Assembly (NCBI GenBank): GCA_012295275.1 | Contig: CM022673.1 | Coordinates: forward strand, 20,970,413-21,034,412 | DNA: 64,000 nucleotides | Direction: 5' to 3' | Source of the DNA: Chrysomallon squamiferum | Lineage: Eukaryota; Mollusca; Gastropoda; Neomphalida; Peltospiridae | Shown: one piece after another, positions 37,001 through 50,012 of the stretch | Layout of the letters: each line of letters starts with the position of its first letter | How positions within the stretch are numbered: position 1 is the first letter of the stretch | The notes under the pieces: model-generated | The model's input: only the letters and a program-made list of their open reading frames with translations | What the model was told of the DNA's origin: nothing | Databases searched by the model: none | Made by a program: the position numbers and the translations under genes

Positions 37001-37344
37001 CTTTTCACTTCCAAATTTTATTATATCAAGTGATAACTCTACATTTATTCATTTCAATTACTTGTAAGTTGTAATTATTCAGACATGCATTGGTTTCCCA
37101 TCTAAAATGCTTAGAATTGTCCCATGAAATTTTTTTCTTCGATAGCTTAATTTTATATAAAATTAGTAATATTAATAAATAAGAAATCATCTTTATGAGT
37201 TTATGATCTTTATCATTAATAATAATATATTTGTTATTAGTTATTACAGACATGAGTATTTAACAACATTTATGAAAACAAACAACTGTTCCAAAGAAAT
37301 GCTTTATTGTGTACATGTAACCAAACACTTACTACTTTCGACAT
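34047..37344 (-). CDS. CDCA7: CDCA7-type zinc-finger protein
   Basis: Family known to recruit the HELLS/LSH remodeller to hemimethylated DNA and to be needed for maintenance DNA methylation (mutated in human ICF syndrome). Nine exons plus a micro-exon end, in transcript order: 37333-37344, 36791-36862, 36503-36562, 36152-36328, 35887-35964, 35545-35685, 34958-35044, 34648-34710, 34310-34446, 34047-34059. Total 279 residues, all in phase. Domains: a short helix with [17 protein letters not shown], a Ser/Arg-rich stretch ([18 protein letters not shown]), then the cysteine-rich zf-4CXXC_R1 domain ([45 protein letters not shown], then [10 protein letters not shown]). The first coding exon is 12 bp and the last 13 bp. 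The protein is shorter than human CDCA7 (about 370) because the N-terminal region is reduced. CDCA7 versus CDCA7L cannot be decided for an invertebrate. Confidence 0.92.
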
Positions 37345-38708
37345 TTTTACTTGACAAGATGTGATTTCGAAGACAGCTAACCACTAACAAGTGCAAAGAC
37401 CCTAACGGCCAAAACGCGTGTTGCAATTTGCCGGGCTTTTCCCAGAAAACATTTCCTGTCATGCGCCGTCCAGAAAATAAAACTAGAATCATGACAGGTT
37501 AAAAAGATTGAATTTTAATACTTTTCGAATGACAGCTTGAAAAGGGACTTATTTTCGACCCTCTAATTTGTGACAATCTTACCTTTTATTTTTTATAATA
37601 TCGTTTTTAGTTTTTTGTTTAATTAATCTAAGATTAGTTCAAACAAATGAAAGAAAATACTGGGCACAAATATCCCGATGATTTTAAATCTGAATTTTTA
37701 ACAACTAATAAATGCTTCTGCTTAGTATTTTACAGTAATATTGTAAGGGCTATCCCGTATTCAAGGAGTTTTATTAATAATTTTTTGTTTTTATTTTATT
37801 GCTATTGGAAATATAAAAATTCAAATAAACCTACATTTACTTGATGAATTTGTCAGATCAATCAATTTCTTTTTTCTTCCTCCCCTTGCATCAGTTTACA
37901 GTAAAAATAACAGTAGTAGTAGTATATTATTGTTGTTGTTATTCATTTTCTGGTTGTTTTAGAATATTTCAAGCAGCACATTTTTGCCATTCGAGTATGT
38001 TTGAAAATTATACAGATGGATAAAGAGTGAAATTAAATACTTAAGAAGGCCCACTATAGTCACAACAGAGATGCAGTAATGAGATGATCAGTATCAGCAA
38101 CTCTGATAATGCAAGCGTTACAATTTATCTGCGATTTCAATACCTACATTCCAATTAGGAGAGTTTTTCATTATTCTTTCTTTCTGGAATAGTTTTATAT
38201 ATCTGCGCCTTTCATTGTAACTGTGTAATAAAACAGCAAAATAATCCTAACTCTGTATGAAATTAAATGGCAAAAAGAGATAACACATTAACCGTAACAG
38301 CAGAAGCAACAACAACAAAATAAATAAGTAAATAAATAAAAATAAAAATGTATGTAAACATCAAACAAGTGAAACGCAGAAAACTGATAAACGGATAAGA
38401 GGCGCTAAATAAATCTTGCATTAAATGAAATACTTTATAATTTAAAATAGTAATAATAATATTATTCAAAATATTTGAAAACGATGGTCAGGTGAGTGCT
38501 AATTCGCGTGTCTAAGAAGAAAGCACTTTACACAAAACATAAACTGCGCATGTCAGGGACGAAATAATAAACAACCGGAATGTTCACATCCGGAATATTC
38601 ACGTGTTCAAGCAGAAGTCAAATAACCTGTGTTTTTCAAAGGATTTTAAAATTTAATGTTACATACAGTTTGATAAATCAGTTTTCGCTTTATGGTAGGC
38701 GCGCAATC
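37345..38708. promoter_or_regulatory. Upstream region shared by divergent CDCA7 and PNPO
   Basis: About 1.36 kb between the two start codons. No TATA box is obvious. The PNPO side (about 38480-38700) is less AT-rich and has CpGs (GCGCATGTC, CACATCCGGAATATTCACGTG). No coding exon is seen. Confidence 0.45.
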
Positions 38709-41700
38709 ATGTCAGGAGATTTAACAGGTAATTTTTTTTATATTTGATTTGATGGTTTCGATTGGTAGATCATTTGATTTAGAATAAGAATTAATTTGTT
38801 GTATAATTTGTTAATTAAAATTATTAATCATGGCATATTATGATATTTATCACAAACTATGTACATCATTATGTGCCATGATGATATGACACCAAAAACA
38901 AACAAACAAACAAACAAACAAACAAACAAACAAACAAATAAATAAATAAATAATCATCATCAGCAGCATAATCATATTCATAGGGGGTTTAAAATTGCTG
39001 CTATTTCCTTAGTTAATTTTTAACATATTCACTTAATCTTGGTATCATTTTAAAGAGGTTTACAAGCTCTTATTTATTTTCAGATTAGAGGGTTTTGAAA
39101 TAATTTGTCGACATACCTACATAATGTATTCACAATATTGAATATAATAATATTGGACTATCAAAGACATTGATACGTCATCATGATAATCATAATGATA
39201 GTGTAATTTCATATGTAAAATTAAAGCGAGAGTAACCTTTATAATATAACTATTATAATTATTATAACAACATTTATATATTTTGTTATATATTTCTAAG
39301 AACACTAAATGAATCAAAACACGAAATTAATATTTATTTTTATTTGTAATTTTACTTCAGATTTAAGAATGCCATATAAAGAAAAACATGAAATATTTGA
39401 CTTTGATCATCTGGCTTCAAAAGATCCTTTTATGCAGTTCAAGTCTTGGTTTGATGAAGCACTGAATACAGAAACCATTAAAGAACCCAATGCAGTGGCT
39501 CTAACTACTGCAACAAAGTACCACATTTTATATATTTTAATTTGTTTAATTATAACTAATAGTTTTCTGTTTCTAAAGTAAAGCATCATTGCCTCTGTTT
39601 TACTGTTATATTTTGCAAAATGTATTACTGCTGAGAACTATATTGCTTCTTGACAAATTCAAGAAATAATGAATCATTAATGAAAAAGATTATAAATTTA
39701 TATAGACCAAAAAATAAAGACAAAACAGAGTTTAGAAAACATAAACAATATAAATAAAAAATTATTTATTTATATACTTTTAAGGGATGGATTTCCATCA
39801 GCAAGGATTATTTTGCTGAAAGAATATAGTCCAGAGTTTGGATTCAAATTTTTCACCAACTACGAAAGTCGTAAAGCAAAGGAATTGGTATGTATTAAAG
39901 CTAATGGAACTTGTAATTTTGTTTTTATTGTTAATTGTAAGTTAATTTGAAAAAAATATATAAATAAATATATATTATTTTTAAGTATCCACCCTCCAAG
40001 AAAAAGAAATAAGTATTGACTTATTTCATCAAAATACACACATACACACACAAGCACAATACGAATATAATTTCATTTGGTGATCCGAATATTCCTTTGT
40101 TACAACTGCGAAAAAGCAGCTAAGTTTAAGTACAGAACACAAACATGCTAATTCACTAAAATGTCTGCTAGCTGAGTATGTGCATGATAAGCACAACAAA
40201 CAGTGTTATGAGTGCTGTTCAAATGCTGGGTTTTTGATATTAGACAACAAACTGATCCAAATCTATGGTTTTGAAAATATGTTCATTTGCTTTGTTAATT
40301 AATACAATTATAGTTTGGTATTAATATGGTTTCTTAGCATTCAGTTAAAAAGGAGAAAAAGAAAACAAAAGGCACATTACAATAAACTGAACCTAAATGA
40401 AACAGTGCCATTGGTTGTTACCTGCAGGAGAATCCAAGTCGGCAAGGGCTTTCCATATATCCCCAAATCCTGTGTATTGCTTCCAGTGACACCAAACAGC
40501 AAAAGATGTTCCCAGATAAGGGAGACCAGGTGGTCAAAGCCATGAGATATGGGTTTTTAGCTATGGCAAAAAATCACAAGAAATCTCTACTACTATTGTT
40601 AAAATCAGATCCTGTCATGGCCTACTAAATCTCCAAACCTGAAACCTGTAGAGCAATTACGTGATGAGCTTGATCAGCATTAACCATGGCAACAGAATCG
40701 TCTAGTATTTGCACTGATATTATAGGCAGAGAGTCTCACTATTGTTTTCATGGCATTGAGATGTTTTCAGTTCTTTATATTAACCTAGTAGTGTTAGGAC
40801 ATTATTTTTTATTTAGAATGTTACTTCTGTAACTGATATCAGTTTCAAATGTTTGTAGATAACCTGAACATTCTTCACTGGTCTGTTAAATTCCCATTTC
40901 TAATGAACAAAATTTTCTTTTACATTTCTTTTTTCATATATAATAATTAATAAGTTATTTCGTAAAAAAAAAAAAAAAAAAAAAAATTAACTTTAGTTTC
41001 TAACAATTCTATAAATATATCTGTGAAACACAGGTATAATTGTTTGAATATTAATTCTATTTTTTAAATTACAGAAGGAAAACCCACACTGCGGTTTGCT
41101 TTTCTATTGGCCAGAATTGATGAGGCAGGTAATCAAATTAATTATTGTTAGTTTTTTAACAGAATTTGAAAATTTGTATTACTTCTTTACATCCATGCCA
41201 GATAAGAATTATTATTTAAATATATAATTTATTTTTTTACTGAGTCATTTAAATCAAAGACTTAAAAAAAGCACTGATAGAAATAGAAGGTTTTTGAAAT
41301 ATTCAAATTTGTTTAGTATTTTTAATGTGGTTTAAAAAGAAATGTTAATAATGTTTAATTTGTTTACTATACACTAATAAAGTAATAATTATAAAATTGT
41401 ATTAATCCTTTAAAAAGCAAAAAAAAATACCCCCCAAAATGAACACAAATCAATCATAAACAATGAAACAAGAAACAAAAGTGCATTCTTGTGATTTTAC
41501 ACAATATAAGATGATGCTAAAATATCATTTCTTTATTAATTCTGTTTATGAAAGTAATTTCTTTTTATTTATCTTAATTTTCTAATTTTAAAACAATTGT
41601 ATAAAAATAGGGCACAAGTTGTACAGGAATAGGAGGGCAGCTCACCACACCCTATTTTGGGACCACCCATGTGCCTGAAATTCAGAAAATGTCCACCCTC

Positions 41701-42728
41701 ATTTGGTAAATTCTAAAATGTGCTGATAATTGCTGCAACAAATCCGACTATAATTATTATCATCAGCAGGCATCAGTTTGTGAAACCAACGGCACTTTTC
41801 AGCGCCAACAAACAAATACAAATGACAGATTTTAGTGCTAATAAAAAACATAAACAACACTTTTTAGAGCTAATCAACAAATAGGAACAATACGTTTTAC
41901 TGCCTATAAACAAATACAAATATTCATGAATGTTTAACTATTAGACCTTGTCAGTTCTACCCTTTTGAAGACAGATAATAGGAAAAGAAAATGCCACTTT
42001 TTCTACCTGTGCCCTGCCCAGTTTTCAGTCTGGATGAGGACTCACTATTCAGTCATTGTAATGTTTACAAGTAATGTGGTGAAGTGGTATTATTTTTACC
42101 TTTGTTTAGATAAGAATAGAAGGAACAGCATCAAAAATACCAGAAGAAGAATCAATAGACTACTTTAGAAAAAGACCAAAACCAAATCAGATTGGTGCAG
42201 TAGTTAGCCGTCAAAGTCAGGTGATAATCAGTAGACAGGTAAGTTACCAAATATATTCATATTTCAAAACAGTCTTTATCTCTGAAATTATAGTTTATTT
42301 GCATTATATTTTCAATGAAAAATTATCTCAATGAATCTATAATAAACTATTAAATTTATTGCAATAATTGAGAAAAATCATAAATATAGTCTTTATATCC
42401 TAATTGTTTTTATAAATAAAAAGAAGCCTATTTTTCTATAAAAAGGGGGTTTCAAATTTTTAATGCATTTTTAAAACTAAACAGAAATATTTTTGTATTC
42501 CCTTTTTAAACACTGTATTTTTAGGTACTTGATGAAAGCTACAATGCTCTCACTTCAAAATATTCTGGAGAAGATGCAACTGTTCCAAAACCTGATAATT
42601 GGTAAGATAATCTGTTTTAAAAGAAAAATAATTTTTCCAAAAACAATTATTTTAAAAAAAAGTGTGCCAACACAGTACTCAGAAGAGATTCTCAATAAAC
42701 TTTAAAGTGTTTCAGTTTAAATTGTAAG

Positions 42729-42762
<34 letters not shown>

Positions 42763-43006
42763 ATTATTTAATTTTGTTAGTTTTTTTCACTTCAGACAGA
42801 ACCAACCACGCTTATAAAACATTTTATTTATTTATATTAGGGGAGGTTACTCTATCCAGCCTCACATGTTTGAGTTTTGGCAAGGACAGTCTGACCGGCT
42901 GCATGACCGCATTGTTTTCAGGAAGCCATCAGAGAATGAGATAATAAATCCAGAAACAACACACCGAGGAGAAAATGGCTGGCTCTTTGAACGACTATGT
43001 CCATAG
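38709..43006 (+). CDS. PNPO: PNPO, pyridoxine/pyridoxamine 5'-phosphate oxidase
   Basis: FMN enzyme that oxidises pyridoxine or pyridoxamine 5'-phosphate to pyridoxal phosphate, the last step of vitamin B6 salvage; cytosolic. Seven exons: 38709-38727, 39361-39517, 39785-39887, 41075-41128, 42110-42238, 42525-42601, 42841-43006 (TAG 43004-43006). The exons total 234 residues with all phases matching. Motifs: [20 protein letters not shown] at the N-terminus, FMN-binding ARIILLKEY and [34 protein letters not shown], substrate-site [11 protein letters not shown], and the C-terminal WLFERLCP with the conserved R-L-x-P end. The length is near the family norm, lacking the N-terminal extension of the human protein. 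Intron 3 carries a Tc1/mariner relic. AATAAA follows at 43071-43076. Confidence 0.95.
38898..38953. repeat. (CAAA)n/(TAAA)n microsatellite
   Basis: Tetranucleotide run in PNPO intron 1, CAAA units passing into TAAA. Confidence 0.9.
40380..40760 (+). mobile_element. Decayed Tc1/mariner transposase remnant
   Basis: One frame at 40618-40680 reads [20 protein letters not shown], matching the signature around the catalytic D of Tc1-like transposases (WPxxSPDLNPIExLWDEL). The catalytic Asp has become Asn. Stops lie immediately upstream and downstream in this frame, so it is dead. The flanking ~200 bp are less AT-rich than the intron around them. Ends and terminal repeats were not located, so the limits given are approximate. 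Confidence 0.65.
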
Positions 43007-43073
43007 GAAAAGAAAATTATTATTACACATGCAGTATTCTCAAATATTAATTTGTGTAATATTTAATAGAAAT

Positions 43074-43076
43074 AAA

Positions 43077-43127
<51 letters not shown>
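43074..43127. repeat. (AAT)n microsatellite
   Basis: Pure AAT run just after the PNPO polyadenylation signal. Confidence 0.9.
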
Positions 43128-43128
<1 letters not shown>

Positions 43129-44257
43129 TGTCTAAATGTATAATTTTTTAAAAATAATCAAATGAAATGTTACTTTGGACTGGATAATGAATTTTGAATT
43201 GTTAAATTTACATATTTGGTATTATTTCAGGATTTTATTATTTATTTATTTGCATATTACAGTTTTGTATAAATAATATTTTGTAAATATTCAGTGGTTG
43301 CTTACTTATTAAATACTGTGTATGATCAAGAAATAGAAAATTGTCTTAAAATGAACTATTTTTATTTTAATGTTACATATATATATAATATACATTGATT
43401 CATTATTGATTCTTAATGTACAGATATATTAGTTTTATTGTTTATTTATTTTGAAATCAAATAAAATCCAAAAAACTGTTATGTTTATTTATTCTGGTAT
43501 TAACCATTTTTAATCACGTAATTGGAAACATACTTATGAATCATTTTTTTTTTTATATATAATATTTTTGTTATCATAGTTCAGAGAAATTTTTTCTGCA
43601 GTTGAAGTGAACTTGTAATTTCTTATTGTTTGTTGAGTACTGTATACAAATAAAGAATTACAGTAATGCGATAATTAGTTCGTTAATCATATCCATTATA
43701 GTTGTTGAAGTTTTTATATATATATATATATATATATCACTAAAGAAATGTCAGTAACAAAAGTGGCTGGGACCATATATAAATGTGTGTGTGCAAAACA
43801 TTGTTTCATATGGCTTCTAACAGATAATTATAACCTGGTGTTGATCAGAGGACTAAACTATCCAGGGTATACATTACATCTGATATGTTGCTTCACATTA
43901 TTTGTATACGCGTCGCTGATTGACAAGACTTATTATAATTATATACAACTATGATAATTTACCTTGATTTTTCCATAATTTTGTCCACTGAAATATAAAG
44001 ATCACTGATAGATCGATCATGCCATTGCAGCTTTGTTGTGTCTTCGTTTTTTAAAGGATTTTGATCTAAGAAAATATATTTACATTTAGTGTACCCAATA
44101 CACATTTTAATTACTGTATACATGGTTATTGATACTAGTAATATTCATTATGCTGTTTTTGATTCATTGTTAATATAATGTAAAGAAAAAAATAATAAAT
44201 TACTCCTAAAACAGAAGAAAAGTGATTATTCTTTTTGTGATTCATTTAAATAAGATG

Positions 44258-44385
44258 CCAGAAAAACGGAACTGTTCATATGTTGAATAAATAATTATTA
44301 ATGTAATAATGTTATCAAATGACCAGAAAAACGGAACTGTTCATATGTTGATTATTAATGTAATAATGTTATCACATGACCAGTA
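44258..44385 (+). repeat. Short tandem array, about 65-bp and 57-bp units
   Basis: CCAGAAAAACGGAACTGTTC starts units at 44258 and 44323, each continuing CATATGTTGA, then ATTATTAATGTAATAATGTT, then ATCA. A third partial start (CCAGTAAAAGG) is at 44380. The second unit lacks about 8 bp. The array abuts the dispersed repeat that follows. Confidence 0.85.
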
Positions 44386-44389
44386 AAAG

Positions 44390-44560
44390 GAAGGATATAA
44401 TTTATTTAACGATGCCCACAGCACATTTCATTGACAGTTTTTTATGAGGGTGAGTCGTATGATTAAGGATTACCCAGATTACAAAAGGATACACGCATGG
44501 TCACATCATCAGACAGGATACTACATACTACAGTCTTGTTATACCAGATATTGCTCTGTG
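44390..44560 (-). repeat. Third, longer copy of the molluscan-type dispersed repeat (inverted)
   Basis: Contains TTTATTTAACGATGCCCACA, TTAAGGATTACCCAGATTAC and CAGACAGGATACTACATACTACAG followed by TTATACCAGAT. The last part is the inverse of the words seen at 4000-4063 and 20738-20815. This is the best-preserved copy. I recall such sequence as very abundant in gastropods and bivalves. Confidence 0.55.
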
Positions 44561-46982
44561 GTCCTCCGCGTCTTAGCACTTGGCCTCCTCGCCCGAATTA
44601 CCGATGGAAATGTGCTTGAATAGAGTTTCTTCTGTCATATCATTATAATAAAAAGAAAGTGGAAAAAAATCACGTTTATCATGTAACACTTGTCGATAAA
44701 ATATTTTAATATACCGCTAAAAAAAAGAAGATTTTTATCAAAAAATATTATTTTATTTATTATATTTGTTTTATTATTTTCATTTTTCTAAGCAGCAAAT
44801 TACAGCATATTAATAAGTGCATGTTTGTTGTTACAGTTTTATTCTGTTCTAGTATAGCATCTACTGCAGTATGTAATTACATTATTGCTTCAATCAACCT
44901 TTTACTTCTGCTCAACGATAGCTAGCTGGTTATCTTCATGAATAGAGATTCAAGGTCTCTGGACATGGAATTCGTCTGCAATATCCAAAAACAACACACT
45001 GTGCTACAGGGTGAAAGAGGAGGCTTTTAATTGTCACACAATTTTATTCTTCTGTTATTTTACTAATGACCTGCATCGTGGAAAGAACAGCAGATCGTGT
45101 GTTATCTACTGGTTGGATATTTTACTAGTTTATTCTTACTTTAAAAGTGTTGAAGACGTTTACATGCAGTACTTGTGAATTTGACCGGATCTAGATGTAC
45201 TGAAGCCATACAATAATATGATAACAACAATTCTGTTTGATTCTGCAAATAATGGATTTGTGACTGATGACTTTTTAATATATAATGAATTACTGATTAT
45301 ATCGGTTACCAATTCTACAAGTTTTAAAAAAGATGATTTTTGAGTTTAGATCCATGAGCATTGCTTTTACACCTTTTAACACACAACTGTAATTGTGAAT
45401 CCGTTAGCATTTCACTATTCCTCTTAAACACAAACCATTTACGGCAGTAATTCCATTAATATTTCTATAAATTAATTTGTCCTAAATTAATTAGTTATTA
45501 TGAAACTGTTAATGTTTAAAGTAAAAATGCCAAAGGCATGACGTCAAAGACGAAGAGTATTTAAATGAAAAACACATTCTTTAATTATAAGACATCCGAA
45601 CGTCAAATCCGTAGCCTCTTTAAATTACATGTTAATTTAGTTATGTACAAGTTATTTTTCAGTTACTACAAATGACAGTCCATTCATAACTCTTTTATGT
45701 TGTTTGCATATTTATTTTAGAATTATCTAGCAGTTTCTGTGTTTCTTTCTCTCTCTCTTTCTGTTTGTGTATATGTATGAGTTTAAATTAATATAAATCT
45801 AAAGCCATGCTATACTATTATTACTACATCAATGACTACTATTATTGCTACTGCAATCATTATTAATACGACAATTACTGATGCTACTAACATACTGTTA
45901 CCAACACTAATACTTACTGTTACTGCTACTACCACTCCTTAAAATAGAAACCAAACACACACACATACAAACGCACACAAATGTATATACATATATGTAG
46001 ACTCATATGTATAATGATTTTAGTCTTGTTAAACAGTGTTGTGTATTGGACATTGTAAATAACGCCAAAATGCAACATCAGTGATTGTCTCAATGTTTGA
46101 TTTAGTCTGGTTATTTAAATAATATCTACATAAATATGTCTGTAGATCTTTAACTTACGTGACCTGCTTGTAATTTTATTTACGTATTCATAAGAAATAT
46201 TTCTACGTGCAACAGATCGCGGTAACTCATCTTCAATGCACTCTTGAAGTTAATTCCCGTTCCGACAATTACCAAACGCTATGGAATCTGCGTTCTAGTC
46301 AGAAGGAAGGTGTTCTTAAGAGATCCCAAGCAGCTGTCCAATAAAACATCTCACAGATTAACTCCGACCGGATTTCTCTGTAATTAACTTGACATGAGCC
46401 GTAGTTACTGTAATAATTGTTAAGACTTTATTTGTTGAACATTTTTTTTTTTTTTTTCGTTAATTTATAGCTATATACATATGCATTTTCTGATGCATGG
46501 TTAAAAGGACAGAGCAGTTGACCAACAAATTCTGTATCAGAACAATATTTGAGAAATTTTGAAATGTTGAGATGAAGTTAATTTTAATTAATAAAACTGA
46601 CATGAAGCATTTTCAAAAACATTTAAGAAACTCTTGCAGGTAAAATAATAAATTTACGTTTTTAAGTAGAGGTAGAAGGTAAAAAAATCGATAAATGAAT
46701 TCTGTGTTTCATATATCAGGCTCTTGCGGTTGGTAGTTATTTGGGGTTGTAAAAGACATATAATTAATTTAATGGTTAGTAGAAAAAAGGAAAACATAAA
46801 TAAAGTATAAAGAAATGTTAGAGGTAAACCAGAGCTGGTGTAGACTAATAATGATAACTAATTACCTACCGTAAGAAGTATTTATTTTTAAAAATAAAAA
46901 AAGAACTCCTATATTATGGCTTTTAAAAAATACTAGATACATCAACATTATTTTAATTGTTGCTATATTCACTTACATCCAC

Positions 46983-47011
46983 TTACACACACACACACAC
47001 ACACACACACA
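46983..47011. repeat. (AC)n microsatellite
   Basis: Uninterrupted AC dinucleotides. Confidence 0.9.
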
Positions 47012-47634
47012 ACATTATAAAAACGTTCATTTATTAGCTAGGAAAAGTCTAAAGAAATCTAAATAAACAACAACATAAATCTATAAATACTGGTTTTGAA
47101 GATGTATGTCACATCGCAGATTCGTATCTAATCTAAATACGAGATCACAGAAATTAATAATTTTATTTCTTTCATCGCGACTGTGGTGACCGCTGCATCT
47201 TGCTATGTAAAATGTGACTGTCATCTGCTGTCTGTTCTTGGACATGCTAATGGAAGTTGCTAGTCTGTTTCTACTGCTACGGTTCAGAATTCTACCATCA
47301 TGTTAACACCTGGATCTGTTAAACAAATCAATAGGTAAATAAATCTAACTCATTACATGTAAATAGTACATCTATCATTTGTATAGAAGACAGTTTTTTT
47401 TCTTTGAAAGGAAAACTGAGAAGATACAGGTAACAAAAAAATAAATAAAATAAAATAAAATAAACAAAAACAAACACAAACACAAACACAAACATCAACA
47501 GTAACAAAAGAAAACAAAAAACCGCGAAAATCATTAGAATAGAAAACTAACGATACACAATCCAAATAAAAATATATAAATATCAATAAACAAAAAACAA
47601 CAGCAGCAACAACAATGAAATAATAATAATACAT

Positions 47635-47717
47635 CAGGTACCGGACCAGTTATCCGGCGTCCTGAAATCCGGAATGCCTCAGGCCCCAAGGAGTCCGGAT
47701 AATTGTTCCGGTACCTG
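47635..47717. mobile_element. 83-bp palindromic pogo/Tigger-like MITE
   Basis: The ends CAGGTACCGGACCAGTTATC and GATAATTGTTCCGGTACCTG belong to 23-bp inverted repeats matching at 21 of 23 positions (47635-47657 and 47695-47717). The interior repeats the ATCCGG word (GAAATCCGGAATGCC). CAGGT ends with ATCCG-type subterminal words resemble Tigger. TA follows the right end; AT precedes the left. Only about 37 bp lie between the arms, so a transcript would form a hairpin. Confidence 0.7.
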
Positions 47718-47754
47718 TAATAATAAGACATGTATATCTCTGTATGTGCGTGCG

Positions 47755-47848
47755 TGTTTATATTTATATATACATATATATACACATACACATATACAAA
47801 TATATATACATATACATATACACACGTATTAGTATATATATATATACC
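47755..47848. repeat. AT/ATAC-rich simple repeat
   Basis: Interrupted TA, TATACA and CACA units, immediately right of the pogo-like MITE. Confidence 0.8.
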
Positions 47849-49578
47849 GATCACGATATATACAGTTCAGCGTCTGTCTGTCATCACCACCATCGTCATC
47901 ATTTTTTAATGAATAAATTGTTATCATGTTCACTTTGTGACAGTTCGTTTGAATAATTGACGACTTTTAACGTAGTTGCTTAGAGATGAAGACAAACAAT
48001 TAATTGTCATTATTATTATTATTATTATTATGTAAATTAGTTTGTATTATACTTCTCTTGTTTCTTTACTGATGCAAATAATAATAAACATTAAAAACAC
48101 ATCGATGATTAAAAATTACGATTCTTTTTCTTTTGGAAAGCAAAATACAAAAACAAAACAAAAACCAGACCACAAACACACCAACATACACTTACAGATA
48201 AACACACAGATAAACAGACTGATAGTCGGACAGACAGATACGACTGACAAGGAAAACCCCCAGCAGCTATCAGTTTCTTAATACAAATGACGAATCTGTA
48301 GAATTATTACAATTAATTTGTACAACAAAACAAAAGAACATGCGAAAGAAATCCCATTAAATAGCCAGTAACCATAAACCAGAACAGTGGGTGTACAACG
48401 AGACGATTTTCATCTTCTCTTGACTTTTACTTCGAGTACGGGTTTCAAAATAACATACAGTGTACAAAGACAAATCATCTACTTGACGTTAGGAAAGGGA
48501 AAGTTTTTTTTAATTTTTTTATGTTGTATATATTTTTAATTTTTTTTTTCTTTTCGGATTAGCTTTTTTTAAAGACATAATAAGTTCTCTTTATAATAAT
48601 ATTAAAGAGAATTTTCTCTTTAGCTGCTTTTTGCGCTGTGTGTTTATCAGTCTTCGTTCAAAGGGACTCAGCGATGAGTATACAGACACAACATTCTCTT
48701 CTGGTTTTGTTTAATGTCTTTGTGTATGTGTGTGTGTGTGTGTGTGTCTGTGTCTGTTAGTGTGTGTGTGCGCGTGCGTTGCGTGCTAGCTCTTCTATGA
48801 TGATAATCAGTTGTTAATATTAATACATTTTCTGAAATATCAGCTAACATGATTTTGGGAATTGTAAAAGTGTAATCTTTACCATAGTTAAACTTCAGTG
48901 AAGATTCGTGTAATGTTCTAGAATCGTACTTGTGCTAGTGGTATGGTCACCAAAGCACTGTGAAGTAGATACTCGAAATTTTCCTATTTTTAGATTTTCT
49001 TGAAATTGGCTCCAAGGCTAAACTGGAAAAGGCGTTTCAATTACTGTAAACTTGTTCAGTACTAAAACGTCACAGTGGATGTTATTTACCGTTAAAAAAA
49101 GCCAATCGTTTAACAGTTAATAACAGACTAACTTGCGTATTTGTATTAAACCCTAGTCCGACAAATATAAGTCTTTAAAAAAAATATATCAATCACAGGC
49201 TAAATAGCGTGCCACAGACAGAGGTCTTAAACTGGTGTTTTGTTTTAGATTTCATGGTTTTTTTTACAAGACATATAGTATTGGGATTAGTTGTTTACTG
49301 TAATAATTTGGCATAAACGAGATTTGTGATTTTAAACAGATACTATCTTAAGTTTCTAGATGCACCTCTCTAAGCCATCTTTTTCTCTGTTTCTCATTTT
49401 TCTCTTTTTATTTGTTCGTTATCTCTCTTTTTCTTACGCTTAGCTCTCTCTGCTCATTTCTCTACCTCCCTCTCCGTCTTCCCCTTTTTTCGTCTGTTTT
49501 GTATCATCATTTTGAATTAAAAATAATATTGTGTTAGAAGAATTACATTAAAGAACAATTTATTTATTTATTTTGTTG

Positions 49579-49580
<2 letters not shown>

Positions 49581-49646
<66 letters not shown>

Positions 49647-49672
49647 ATTTATTTATTTATTTATTTATTTAT
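49581..49672. repeat. (ATT)n-(GTT)n-(ATTT)n compound microsatellite
   Basis: Three successive T-rich repeat phases in about 90 bp. Confidence 0.9.
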
Positions 49673-49960
49673 AGTTTTGGTCTTTTACATAAACTATATA
49701 GAAAAATAATTTCTCTGAATAATGTACCGAGGCGTTACCTATATGTATAAAAATTCCTGTTCATCACCTGTTTATAGAAACAAATCATTTAAGACGAGTA
49801 CTCTTTCAGTGTTATGTTTTGTTCCCTACATTAAAAACAATATAATTATCATCATTTGCTTGGAATGGTATTTACAGTATGGTATTGCGTGAATAGGAAT
49901 AAACACATATACACCTAAACATACACACATACACACGCTCATACAGAAACACACACCACA

Positions 49961-49961
49961 C

Positions 49962-50012
<51 letters not shown>

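Noticed and set aside
47353-47854. Overlapping minus-strand frames rich in Tyr/Val/Phe
   Set aside because: They cross the AT/AC simple repeats and the palindromic MITE. Composition is typical of low-complexity DNA.
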